64,000 nucleotides of DNA. Origin: Chara braunii (lineage: Eukaryota > Streptophyta > Charophyceae > Charales > Characeae). The DNA lies in contig BFEA01000181.1 of assembly GCA_003427395.1 (NCBI GenBank), forward strand, positions 1,247,540 to 1,311,539. The letters are read 5' to 3'. Under the pieces are notes generated by a model. That model was not told where the DNA came from. It did not search any database and saw nothing but the letters and a program-made list of their open reading frames with translations. This document shows positions 1 to 10,904 of this stretch, piece after piece. The position numbers and the translations under genes were made by a program. Position 1 is the first letter of the stretch, and every line of letters starts with the position of its first letter.

Positions 1-9
1 GGGAAGAAA

Positions 10-11
<2 letters not shown>

Positions 12-60
<49 letters not shown>
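12..60. repeat. (GA)n microsatellite
   Basis: Almost pure AG dinucleotide run at the window edge, with one interruption near 54. Similar GA tracts recur at 16150-16275, 17287-17367, 26156-26215 and inside the Ty3-B LTRs. Confidence 0.95.
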
Positions 61-61
<1 letters not shown>

Positions 62-575
62 CATGAAACAAAAATGAGATGCCATCAGCGACCGTAGCCG
101 TGGCGGGGTCCACTTATTTAGTTTAATTACTGCATGATGATTGCTTATCACGGAACTTGCATGTTGGCATCACGTTTGACCTCTCTTTTTCCTCCTCCTC
201 CGAGCTGACGTGTCATCTGGCACGTGGTGTAGGCTCCTCAGGAGTCTTTCCTCCTCTTCCACCTCTCCCTCTTCCTTATCCTCGACGTGCCTCAAGCATG
301 GTGCAAAAAGAATCGAAGAAAAAAGAGACGTGTGGCGATGGGGAATGCGACTGAGTGAGCATATGCAAGAGTAAGAGGAATATATTACTAAAGAAAAAAA
401 GAGAGGAACGATTGTGGATCACGCGGATCTGTTGCCCGGTGAAAAAAAAAAAAAATGCGCTGCAAAGAGAAAAGTGTTAGCGCAGGTCCGCTCTGTAAGG
501 ACCTCGGTGTGATATGCAGTGAAAATGAATGAAAGTACTGACAATTGTCTTTCTTTATAATGCCCACTGCCTTGT
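61..575. other. Unassigned flank upstream of element X copy A
   Basis: No credible gene. The stretch has a CT-rich block (180-290) and two ACGT-core motifs near 206-225 (gctgacgtg and gcacgtgg). I could not match it to the flank beyond the far end of element X copy B, so it is probably genuine flanking DNA or the remnant of another insertion. Confidence 0.5.
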
Positions 576-590
576 TTTGGCCAAGCGGGG

Positions 591-1029
591 ATGCTGGGCA
601 GGGGTTTGGTATCATGTCGGAGGGCGTGGTGTCCCGAACCTCCACTGAATCCCCAAATGCCTGCTCAAGGACCCGCTACTTGCCTGTTACCAGCTCGTGA
701 ACCTGTGTGTCGCATGGGCCTTCACGGGGTACTGCTTATGAATTTATGCAGTGCGTCAGGCATACCCAAGGCGGCGCTCTGCTGCAGGTCGGTCCAGGTG
801 GCGCTTACCCAAGCAAAAGGGTGAGGGTGTGCCACTGAACTTCCCTTTGGTCCACGTAGGCTCGGTGCCCTTCCGTACAACAGAGCACTACCGGACTGTG
901 GCCGCTGTAGCCGCCGGGCTCGCCCAGAGACATGGAGAAAGTTCGACCGACGCGGTCTTTTCTGTTGCACGCCGAGTACCCTCTAATCGAGTTATGGGAT
1001 GTGTGCAAATGGTTATAGCCACAATCTAA
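591..1029 (+). pseudogene. Element X 5' conserved block
   Basis: This block aligns with the minus strand of 42500-42890. Shared peptide-like strings include PLNFPLVH in this copy and PLDFPLVH in the other, followed in both by TEH and an alanine/valine-rich stretch. The match extends through the run GGGTTTGGTAT near 600-615. It may be an untranslated region or a broken reading frame, because no frame stays open in both copies. No function is proposed. Confidence 0.5.
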
Positions 1030-1339
1030 GTAAAAAGAGAAGCAAAAGAGAAGGGTAAGGGAGGAAAATAGAAAAAACAGGAGAAATCACATGTTGGATC
1101 CGCGCCTTGAATCAGATCGTCGTTTCTGCCTGGAGTGAACAACCCTTTCCTTTTCTTTTGTTTCAATGTTTTTTTTTTTTTTTTTTTTTTTTACTACTCT
1201 TAATAATGTTACTATTATTAAGTGGTCCTGAGAGTTCCCTCCCTTTCTGTCGTTTCAAGGAAAGGGGGTTAACGGTTCGTTTACGAACTATGGTCGGCGG
1301 GGCAGCTTAGGCTAACTTGGCCTTTCGCGCTTCGCTTAC

Positions 1340-1530
1340 CACAGCGTAGTGGGTCCTTAAAATGGGGGCACCCGTGGCCGCATTGGTAGGAGACTCATCA
1401 CCTCTCGAGAGAGGTCATGAGCTCCCTCTTTGCCATCGGACACGGGTACCCTTCGGGTGTAGACCCGCAGCACGTTTTGAGGGGAGGGAAGCGCTTATCG
1501 GTGCCATTATGGGACTGCCGCGTCGAGCCT
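1340..1530 (+). other. Element X conserved GC-rich block
   Basis: A roughly 190 bp block is conserved with the complement of 41640-41830, including stretches such as GGTAGGAG, GGGTACCC and GGAGGGAAGCGCTT. It contains short self-complementary pieces (CACCTCTCGAGAGAGG; GGGTACCC) and could fold. It does not match rRNA or any RNA family I know. It is more conserved than its surroundings, which suggests a cis-acting role in the element. Confidence 0.45.
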
Positions 1531-1889
1531 GGGTCACTTCACTTCAAAGGCGACCAATGGAATACAACCTCTCATTTTCCCTTTTCCATTGTTTTATTGG
1601 CCTTATTAAATTTTAAAAATCAATTTTTAATTTACAGAATTTGAAAAGGGTATTTGAATCCTTCATTCAGAACGCGGGGGTCGCTGTGAACAACGATCCT
1701 ATAAAGGGGTGAGGGAGACAAGCATTTGGCTACTCGGAGCATGAGTGATCTCGCTACGCAGAATACTGGTGGTCGAAGAGAGAGGGCTAGGCGTCGTGAT
1801 GAGAGTGCGGGAGACCGTCTGTGCGCGCACACTCATGCTCTAAGCGTTCAGCCCTAGGTTATCTCGAAATTGTGCGACCTGGTACCACA

Positions 1890-2360
1890 TACGGTCCAAT
1901 CGATACAGACTCGGCCATGGTGCGTAGCAGCTGGTTGTATGGCTATAGGCCAAGGTGCCTCTAATTTCTTTGGAGGTGGGAGCGGATGTCAGGAGAGGGG
2001 CTTACAGTGACGGCCATATTGGACTATAGCTACGGTAAGCAGGAGGCGAGACTAAAGGTAAACATAGAAGGGGGAAAAAGGAAGAAATGAGGGCGGACCA
2101 GGGACTGCAGGCGGCCATTACGGAGGCCAAGGATCAAGCCGAGAGAAGATGCAGGAGGGACGGGGGCACCGACGAGGTGAAGGTGACTATATCTTACTTG
2201 GAGGTAGAAACTTCAATCGATACAGTGGAACGGGAACATAAGCACCTGCACTGCGACACGGAGGCTGGGAGTGAGGCGAGCGACCTGAACGAGGAGACGC
2301 AGTCCAGCGCGGACTGGACCAGTGGGGGCGAGACCATCCACCGTCCGAGCCTGTAGAGAG
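1890..2360 (+). pseudogene. Element X charged/coiled-coil-like peptide block
   Basis: The translation around 2087-2356 is rich in E, R, K and Q and includes the strings MRADQGLQAAITEA and SIDTVEREH. The other copy reads MRADLGLQRAITEA and STDTVEREQ on the minus strand (40711-41233), with upstream similarity over WERMSG. The conserved charged pattern suggests a soluble, possibly coiled-coil, structural protein such as a Gag-like N-terminus, but that is inference. In copy A the frame is closed after 89 codons. In copy B it is split by a frameshift near 40965. Confidence 0.5.
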
Positions 2361-2599
2361 CGACCCAGAGGCCAACTCCCGACGACGACGGCAAGACTGA
2401 GGGCGAGAGGAGACAGTTACCGTGACAGGGACGAGCGCGACAATTATGCTCAAGAGTGGGAGGAGAGAGACTCAGAGGTCAACAGGTGTTCGGGTGGCTC
2501 GCGTGCAACCGGTGGGGACAGTGCTTTACTGGCGGAGAGAGCGCGAGAAGGAGTGGCGGTGCACGGGGGAGCCATGATTGGCATTCAACTACTTATACA

Positions 2600-5500
2600 A
2601 GAGTCTAGTCGCGCGAGATAATCGTCACCGACCTGTGACTTATGCAAAACGTAGAAGGGAGACTTTGCGTCTTCATCAGCGGTAGACTGTGTTCTTTAAT
2701 GTGTGAGAAGGTTGTGGGCGCTCACTCAGTGTGACAGGGGATTAGTTTTCGTGAGTACGGAGAGTTTTGGGCAGTACGAGATCAGTGGAGGAGAGACAAA
2801 GAGGTGAAGTTACAAGTATGGAGGGAGAAGGTGAAAGCAAGAAGCACGTTTTAGAGGTCAACTCTGATTGAGGGGTGCATTGAGAGAGACGAGCGAGTGC
2901 AAGAAGAGGGACGGAACCAGCGTGGTGCAAAGTTTCATGGGAAACCCCAGAAAGCAGCTTGTGGTACAACATGACTAAGCTCACTAAGTGGGAGCTTGCA
3001 GAGGGCATAGGATCAGGTCTGGTTCCCATGAGTGGAGGGTCACTCAACGACGCGAGGGGGAGATATGAGTGATACGTACCTGCTCAGAAGCTCCTTGTCA
3101 ATTTAGTGTGGTTGGCATCTGCTCACTTTACGACTGCCAATCCCTCCAAGCATACCACGATCGGACATGAGCTTGGTTACTTGGCGATTGACAAGACGGG
3201 TGGCGAAGGCGGATTACTGTGTGTCTTCGTTTCTCCTGTGAGTGATCTACTACAAGTCGCTCTGCAATATCGAGACTAGTGAAGGGGAAGTATTGGCTGG
3301 GACCAAGCTCCATGTGTGACTAGTGCGAGGAAGGGGTGCATACGTGAACACATATACTGGGCGAGCCACACAAAAAACAAACCGTTTGACATCACCTGCT
3401 CCTGCTAGCAATTATGGATCCTCCTTGCTCTCGACGTCAGAAAACGAAGTGTGTGCGTTCGACTGAGTGTGCACGAATGGGAGGAAAACGGTGACATCAA
3501 TGAATTTCGATCAAGAACAATATATTAGGTCTGCTAGCTCTCGCCTTTCCTGTGAATGTGACCTTGGTGGGTGATGGCCATGAGGTTGAGAGGGCAAGCG
3601 ACATTGACGGGATTCACGGATACCTGATACCCTATTTGGCTAGAGGTAGATGAGGGCTACACGCAAGGGATATCGATCCCATGTAACTTCTCTCGCTTAA
3701 AAACTCAGAGCGCTTTCTATTTCAGGCCTTTGGCTCACAGTTAGCGAAGGAGGGCTTCGGCTGATCAAACCAGTTTGACTGTTGAGTTTTCTCCCGTTCT
3801 CTATTTCCTCTAACGAGCTTTGTTCGTCAAGCCCTGAGTCAGTAAACCGTGTCGAGTATTGGTCATGTATTCACCCTCCAAGTACGCAAAATGGTGAAGT
3901 AGAGAAACAAAAGAAAGATTATGAGGGCGATGAATTAAGGCGTATGAAGAAATGAAGAGTTGTGTTTTTTTTATCGGTGAAAAGTTGATAGACTTGTGAG
4001 TGGATTGGAGAGAAAACATTCATGAGCAACGTTTGGCCTACTCCGCATATTGGATAAGTCTCTATCTGTTAATAAGAATTATCACATAAGGCTCTGCGTA
4101 CACATGACAAGAGTGGTATGATCTTGACACTTCTCAACATGTGTGTGTGGATGATTGATGGGTAAGAAACAACGTACCCTAAAGAAAATCACATATCTGC
4201 TCACAAAATTTCTAATAGATGGGGACTAATCTCGTGATTGATCGGAGTTAATCGAGTAGTGAGTCTCATTCGACACAGTTATTAACGAAGTCTTCGATGC
4301 AAAGTGCGATTTGTCTTTTTCACGTTGAGCAAGTGAGAATTTGGGATGCAGTGTTTGACCTCCCTCAACTAATTCTTCTGTTTACGAGGTACACATATTG
4401 TTCTGAACTTATTTGTGAACGCTTGGCAATTCTATGTCGCTTTTCTTGAATGTCGCAACGAGACCGATGTTACCCAGCCCGGTATGCGGGTCTAGTAACA
4501 TCCTATGTAGTGTCTAAGTGAAAGAATATTAAAGTCATCCCTCGCGACGCTCAATCAAAAGTCATACCAGTCTTATCTTGCATGACGCAAACGGGAATAC
4601 AGGCTTTGAGTTGTATCCCCTTTATCCAAGACAAAACAAGATTTTTCTTATTTATTTGTTTATTTACTAGTTTAATGCTTTACCTTGATTCAAGCGAGCA
4701 AATACTAACCTGGGCTCTGGCTTCGAACTTTACGAGTGCTCAGTGTCGTTTATGACAAAGTGCTTGGCGTGTTGATCTATCGAGCAAAGTGTAAAAGGGG
4801 TAGGCGTTCGGCGGAATACTCTACCCAAAACAGAAGTAGGGACAAAGTTTTTAGTGAATAATCAGAGGCAGATGCCCAACAATTGTACAAACAAAAAAAA
4901 TAAAATCACATTTGATCATGTGTTTCAGGGCGATCACTTTGAGCAAGACCTGCCTTTATTCAGAATCGCAATATTGAACTTCGATGGGTTTTGTACTAGA
5001 AGTCATCGTATTGCTCACAATCACGCATGTAGTCCGATGTCGTTTCTCTTGAGCACATTACGAGTGAGTTCTGTATCCAAGGCCTTTGGAAAAATGGAAG
5101 ATCTCCTCCGAATGAAGTTCTGGTAAAAGTCTGCACCAGGTACTACCCTTCCCACGACAGTCAGTCTGGTCAAACTCGAGAAGTTGGCTCTGAATGCTTT
5201 CTGTATTGCACTTTGTAAAAGCAAGCGAACAATTTTAATTTGTCGTAAGTGACTAATTTAGAGTCGTGCTTGATCGTGATCTATATTGGCGCTCGATAAT
5301 CGTTCGGTTCGGGTCCCATGGAGGTTTAAACCAGTTAGGGGACTATCCATTACTTCAGCAAAGCCTCAGGCTGGATATAGGCTCAACGAAACCGTGGATT
5401 CAGCCTTCGTGCTTGCTACTAATGGAAAGCTCAGTGTCAAAGGCAACTATTGAGCTCTTTGCAATCAGCTAATCCCGATGAAGCATCAAACGAGAGCAAA

Positions 5501-5800
5501 CCGAGTTTTGTAGTCTCATATAACCGTGAAAATGATATTCAATTACCATCTAGCCTTATGGGAATAAAGTTCACGAACAACAAATCGCAAAACCAGTAAC
5601 AACTGTCGGCTTCGAGCCTCAGGTGTCAGGCATGACGGCAAGCAGTCATTGGAAGGAGGCACCTAGGTGATCGATACTGCTCCTCTGGGTCAATAAGCCC
5701 ATCACAGTGATAGCTCGGTAGTCTGTAAGGTCTCAGACGCCGACATATTTAACAAAGAATCAAGCTATCTAATCAATGAGGCAACAAATAATAAAAAGGG
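2600..5800 (+). other. Interior of element X copy A, no readable gene
   Basis: Between the charged block and the C-terminal blocks I see only short shadow frames. By position it corresponds to 37350-40700 of copy B, but I could not align it base by base by eye. Any gene here has decayed beyond recognition. Confidence 0.4.
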
Positions 5801-5801
5801 G

Positions 5802-6065
5802 GTGAGCATAGCAAATGTAAATACCCTTATGATGTGTGTATCACTTTATCGGGACAAAAAGAAGAACTGGGAAGACAAGGTTCTCAGTGAGATCGAGAAT
5901 CACAAAACGGAGTTGAGAGACTTGTCGACTGGAAGAATTGAGAATCGACACAAATCCATAGAGTTTGTGTTTTACATCTACGGATCTGATGAGAGTTTAC
6001 ATAATACAGTCTCATTCTTTGAGGTCATTAAGAAGAAAACGGGTGAAGTAATATGTGAGCAGTAA
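5802..6065 (+). pseudogene. Element X conserved peptide block 1
   Basis: An 87-codon frame whose middle (about residues 18-78) aligns with the minus-strand frame at 37145-37342. Shared features are K-x-WE near the start, E-x-HK, then KSIEFVFYIYGS here against KYIEYVLYFYGS in the other copy, followed by LH and SF-(L/F)-E. The DNA has diverged more than the peptide, the signature of past purifying selection on a protein. The alternation of aromatic and hydrophobic residues suggests a beta-strand-rich fold. I do not recognise the family. Confidence 0.55.
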
Positions 6066-6681
6066 CCTTAGGCAGATACATCGCCTATTCCTTGAGATCC
6101 TTTTGAAGGCTTACTAAGCAATCAAGTTCATCCTATTGCAGCTACTTCTCATAAACAACCACTTACTTTTGTCTCTGTTAGCGTGGGTCTGAACAGACAA
6201 TCGTAAACAAAAGATCTCGGGACCTTTCGGAGAGTTCAAACTGAACGTCTTTGACAATTTTCCAAGGGCATTGTTCTTTTACCCTCACGATAGAACTCTA
6301 CGGTCATTTTGTGGGGTTTCTATCAATCAGCTCCTGGGACAGCGCCACTCAACCAGTGCGCTCAATAGAGGTTCTTAAGGTTGTCGTGGGCAGTTCCGAG
6401 GGTTGTCCTTGTCTGAGGGCAACAACATTCAAACTTGCCTCTCCCAATCAAGTCTCATCAAGTTAGTGGTCGCTCAACAGCCCGAACTATGTTCCGACAC
6501 TTGATAAACGGTGGTACACAGCCTATGATGAAGTACACAGCAGTTGTTAAGCGTCTTAACTAGACTTCAACGTTCATCATCAGCGAGAATAGTCATCAAA
6601 GCAAATCGTCATTTATCTACTCTCGGGTCAATATCAGCCTATTGGTATCTCGTGTAGACATTCAAGTCTGTTTTCCACTAC

Positions 6682-7330
6682 TTGTCTCGGCACATGAGTG
6701 CAGTTCAGTCATTCTCAATCCAGCAGGTTGTTTTGACCAGTCTCAATAGGATCGCTTTCAAGGATGTTTTTCAGTACAAGTATGTCAGTGCAGTTGGTTT
6801 CAGGCAAGGGGGTCTGTCAATCTTCGCTATTCTCACCAATTCTCAGGCGGCGCCATTCATGACCTACGACTCTATGTTAAGAAGTGTAAAGAAGCCCATG
6901 AGCACTTTGATTCAGTCTGGACTTCGGTTGTCAGGTACCTTGAGGAGAAAGAGAGAGAATTTGATGAGAATGGTACCAAGCTGATCCGTTGTTTTAGGCC
7001 TAAGCTTTATACCGACTATCCAAAGTCTCCAATACCTTTCACTCTCACAGATGGATCCTGTTGGGAAGACTTGGTAGATATACCCAAAAGGTATATCTCG
7101 CCTGCAGTGATTGATTGTGAGACAATGACTGAGTCTTCAGAGTTCCGGTATCTCAGACGAGGGATCTTCTCTCAACCATATCTTCCTACTCTATGAGAGG
7201 AGTTTTGTGCCATGGTTGATTTCTGCATCATGGGACTTGGTTGGAAATGCTCTGAACTTGCTTTAGGTGGCTCTATATCCAGAAACCACAATCTCATGGG
7301 GTAAAGGGGCGTGGTTCGAGGCACAGGAAA
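6682..7330 (+). pseudogene. Element X conserved peptide block 2 (C-terminal)
   Basis: The first part (6682-6880) reads SLNRIAFKDVFQYKYVSAVG, closely matching NLNRIALKDAFQYRYINATG on the minus strand at 36269-36682. A frameshift near 6880 moves the match to another frame, and it continues to about 7330, where the other copy (35997-36299) reads RRGIFSQPYLPTLW and DFRIMGLGWKC. The same words are visible here, with a TGA interrupting the second. In total about 215 residues are shared, the longest conserved stretch of the element and probably its C-terminal domain. No nuclease, polymerase or zinc-binding signature is obvious. Confidence 0.58.
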
Positions 7331-7619
7331 CGCACAGCAAAATGGGAGATTGAGTGTATGACCTCGAGGGATGAGTGAGGACACTTGACTAGTGTTGGTC
7401 ATGCTTTTTATGTGTACTCTCTGAGATTATTGCGAGTTCTCATTTATCCCTCACTTATCATTGTCATCGCTCGAGTCAGTCAGTCCTGCTTCTAGATGAT
7501 CTCGTCACAGCTCTCAAAATCAGAAAATTGGCAAAATTGATGCATGCATGACATACTAGAATTTTATGATTAGTATTTGCATGATTCTTGTTGGTCCAAA
7601 TCAAAATAAAAGATTCCTA

Positions 7620-7799
7620 AGACCGGGGACTGGCGAAGACCGCAATTGAAGGGTCTCGCTCGAAGCCGGACGCACACAATAGGAAGATATTTGCTTTATT
7701 TAATTTATTTTCTTAATTGCAAACATCATTCAAAACCTTGCGTGACAACCTGTTGGCTTTCTGGTCGCCTGAAGTGGCCTGACTAGAAAAAGTGCAACA
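7620..7799 (+). repeat. Element X 3' terminal segment, copy A
   Basis: This is the most similar part between the two copies, counterpart of 35510-35690 on the other strand. It contains CGAAGCCGGACGCACACAA and ends AAAAAGTGCAACA. Directly after it, 47 bp of other sequence lead to the Ty3-A gag start. Confidence 0.65.
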
Positions 7800-7846
7800 A
7801 CGCGCCCGCGGCACACCTATCCCCAGCTCAACTACGTCGTGGCACC

Positions 7847-9393
7847 ATGTCTGACTCAATGGAGATTCTCATCCCTGGGGCCGCCAGTTCGGGCCCCGCC
7901 ACCCAGTCAGACCCTGTACTGGCCATCCTCCAGCACATGCGGGCCACATTCGAGGCCAAATTCATGGCCATGCAAACCAACTTCGATACTTTGTCGGACC
8001 GGATGTTACAGATGGAGTCGCGTGCCACCACATCTCCCTCCTCTTTTACCCCCCCCTTCCTCTTCCCACACACATCCTCCTAGTGGATCGCATCTCCCCT
8101 CTCCCAAATCTGGAATCCCACAGTCCTCCCCCCCACCCTCGTCATCAGCATCTCTGCTTACTTCCTCTCCTTCTTTGGCTGGCGTCATCTACACGCTTGT
8201 CTCTTCCAAGGGTGGTATGCCTTCTCCCCTGACCCACCCTTTTTCTGTTGTCATCCCTTCCTCTTAAGTTTTCACATCCACACTTCCCTCCTCAGGACCC
8301 ATGGCATCGTGTCTCGCCACCTCCTCAATTAAAACAAAATATGCTATGAATTTATGAAATGCACGACACCTACCTCACCACCCCCCACTTCTTTACCCCC
8401 ACCCACCCCCCTATGACACCCAGGACACAAAATATTGAGCTCCAAAGCCAACTTGCCATGGCCCACGACCACATCCGCCGGCTCCAAGGAGGTCAACCCT
8501 TGCCTCCCCACCTCGCAGCACAACCTGCTGCCTCTTTCATCTACCGGCAGCATCAGACACGGACCGCTGCGATGCACTTTACTTTTCCTCCACCGACCAC
8601 CACGATGTCTCACGACCCTTTGCCTCAACTTTCGGCCTTGTCTAGTGCTCCTGCGGGTGCCCCCAGCTCCTTTGTCCTCTTGTCACATTGTGCCCTCCCC
8701 CTCCCTCCTCATTATCAGCCACCGCCCTATGTACCTCGATAACGCCCTGACAGACTCCCCCAATTCGATGGTAAGGTCTCCGAACTCCAGGGCTGGATCA
8801 CCATAGCCGAGGAGCAAATTCGGTACCATGGTGTAAACATGGACTTGTGGCCTACGGAGATGTCAGCCCGCTTCACAGCTCGAGTGGCTTCCACTTGGCG
8901 CAACTTTCTCGCCCTTCGTGCTTAGCAGGGCGTTCACGCGAGTATGACGTACGCGGAGTTTCATAATTTTCTCTAGCAATACTTCTTTCGCTCGACGCCT
9001 ACCCGTGACCCGATCACACGGGTCGCTGAGATCAGATGGCTTGGTGGCAACAATGCCTTAGAGTCGTACATCACGACATTCCACCGCGTTCTCGTCCAGA
9101 TTCCCCCCTCCCTCATAGTCGACGACGCAATGGTCCAGCGTTTCTGTGCCGGGTTACCCAAACCCTTCCAGCTTCAGATGCCGACGTACACAGTCCACAC
9201 CCTCCCTGAGGCCTTCAACATTGTCAGGGCTATCCAACTCACCTATGCACCTCTTGTGGGCTCCACATCTGAGCCTGGTGCTGCACCTCCCATTGCCACG
9301 TCTACCCCTGACACATCTCGCCCCCGACAATTCTCCACATCTCGCCGCGGTCCCCGTCGAGTTCCTGGACGCGCCTTCTTCCGCCGTGTCTAG
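7847..9393 (+). pseudogene. gag: Ty3-A gag (capsid)
   Basis: The start is an ATG at 7847 in the context GGCACCATG. The first 79 codons contain an amphipathic stretch (ILQHMRATFEAKFMAMQTNF). A Pro/Ser/Thr-rich linker (8040-8700) follows with frame changes. The capsid-like part lies in frame 1 from about 8750 to 9393, with the typical order of W, 'RDPITRVAEIRWL', 'LESYITTF' and 'QRFCAGLP'. This corresponds to the retrotransposon Gag domain that builds the cytoplasmic particle. At least three stops interrupt it (near 8740, 8923 and 8976), and the frame then shifts to frame 2. Confidence 0.75.
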
Positions 9394-9419
9394 ACTTATG
9401 CTCCATGAGTCGTCGAGCG

Positions 9420-9760
9420 TTGAGGAGGGTACTGGTTCGAATGGATCCCATAGTGACCCGGACCAGGGACATGACCCCCAGTCTCATGTGGATGGTGACA
9501 ATCACGACCAGGACGAGCACCTCGCTTGTGCCTTCTCTGCTTTCCTCAGGCAGCGCCAGTCCTCATCGAAGACCCGCTCATCGACCACACAACAGCCCCT
9601 CCCATCGGGTTACGCCTTCACCCGGGCTCCATTGACTATCACGGAGAGTGAGGACTGTTGTACACGAGGTATATGTACCCGTTGTCGCCTACTTGGTCAC
9701 ACTCCGTCCACTTGCCCCGACGTTGATGCCCCCCAACGTCACTTTGCTCAGTGGTCCCGC
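9420..9760 (+). pseudogene. Ty3-A nucleocapsid with CCHC zinc knuckle
   Basis: In frame 2 an acidic Asp/His-rich stretch is followed by a complete C-x2-C-x4-H-x4-C knuckle at 9674-9715 (CTRCRLLGHTPSTC). Such knuckles bind the packaged RNA. All four ligands are intact, although the surrounding gag is broken. Confidence 0.8.
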
Positions 9761-10139
9761 CCACAGCCTGACCCCCCCCGTTTCGACCTCCAGCACCGCA
9801 GCCACCTAGCGACGACCTCCCGTCCCTCTGATCCTCCTACAGTCGCAGGCATACCCGCTCGTGATTCTATCTTCGGGCCACTTGCCACTCTTTCTGAGGA
9901 CTCGGGGCTGACCTCACCGTTGGTTGATCTTAGTGATGTTGGTGCACCCGCCCCTTCTTCGTCTTGCGTTTCTCGTGATCCTCCTCCTCCTCGTCCTCCT
10001 ACTAGGTGTGCTCTACGCACAGCCCGCTGCAGTGCTTCCCTTGTCGCGGCTGAGGATATCATCAACTTCGTGGACCTTGAGTGCGTTAAGGTCCACTAGG
10101 AACGTCTCTGCCTCAGAGAGCATACCCTATCTGCGATGT

Positions 10140-10620
10140 CTCAGCGCCTACACAATCCCGATCGCACCTTACCGATTATTTCAGTGTGCATCCGGACCTC
10201 TACTAGAGTGTATCGCGCACTATGGGACTCTAGCTTTACTGGTGACTTCATTCATCCTCGCGTAGTTAAGGAGACATCTCTCTATACGTCCCCCTACCCT
10301 TCCACTGTCACTGTCACGCTTGACGACAATCAGACCAAATCCTTCGTCGACTGTTTGGTGTCTGATCTCTCATTCTCCTTCCCTTTGCGGATGCCACATA
10401 GCCTTCGCAAAGCCCCTCGGTTCCATGACCATTGGACTACCTTTTTCTCGACACCTTATACTATTTTTTTCTCGACACCGCCTGCTCCCATCAGTTCGTC
10501 CATTTTGGTCTCGATTGGATCCACAACGACCTAGTCCTTGACGCCAAGGATGAGAAGCAATACCGTATTCCGTCGTTGGGCAAATCAGACTCTACATCTC
10601 CCTCTCATGTCAATGTCGCC
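10140..10620 (+). pseudogene. Ty3-A aspartic protease remnant
   Basis: The frame-2 peptide near 10205-10265 reads RALWDSSFTGDFIHPRVV. It has the layout of a Ty3 protease active-site loop, but the residue after D-S is not Gly, so catalysis would be lost. The frame changes near 10430, and the C-terminal protease half continues in frame 1 with a GLDW motif at about 10510, matching the usual G-x-DW that follows the flap region. The enzyme would normally mature the Gag-Pol polyprotein. Confidence 0.62.
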
Positions 10621-10904
10621 ATCTTGACAACTACTAAGTTTCACCATATCCTTCGTCAGCCTGATGCCGAACTCTACATTGTCGACATCAAGGATCTCCT
10701 TGTCTGTAACACCATGCATCAAGACACTGAGTTGGTCCAGCCCGACCCACCAATCCCCGAGCCTCCCGACCCCCCTGATCCTTTAGCCTCCTCATCCTCC
10801 TTCACCCCTGCTAGCTCATCTCACTTCGTTGCATCTCTAACCAGTGAGACTCCATCGGTACCTATTCCGATACCGACTCCTTTCACCCCTGTTTCCGACG
10901 CTGC

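Larger units (their letters stand above)
576..7799 (+). mobile_element. Element X copy A: unclassified 7.3 kb repeat
   Basis: The sequence matches, in inverted orientation, the segment 35510-42893 over most of its length. Matching blocks in the same order are 576-1010 with 42530-42890, 1340-1530 with 41640-41830, 1890-2350 with 40720-41230, 5860-6055 with 37140-37340, 6680-7330 with 35990-36680, and 7380-7799 with 35510-35960. Copies agree strongly at the 3' end and at protein level inside, so this is an old coding element. The 3' end is sharp: both copies stop in the sequence AAAAAGTGC(A/G)ACA, giving a CA terminus with TG on the complement. I see no RT, integrase, transposase or poly(A) tail that I can name. 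It is heavily decayed, with no ORF over about 100 codons. It could be a degenerate LTR element, a large non-autonomous element or an undescribed family. Confidence 0.72.

Noticed and set aside
1340-1530. rRNA-like structured block
   Set aside because: Does not match any conserved rRNA core sequence that I know; it is shared with the other element X copy, so part of that repeat.
9748-10065. Minus 105-codon Gly/Arg-rich frame
   Set aside because: Shadow of the Ty3-A gag region.
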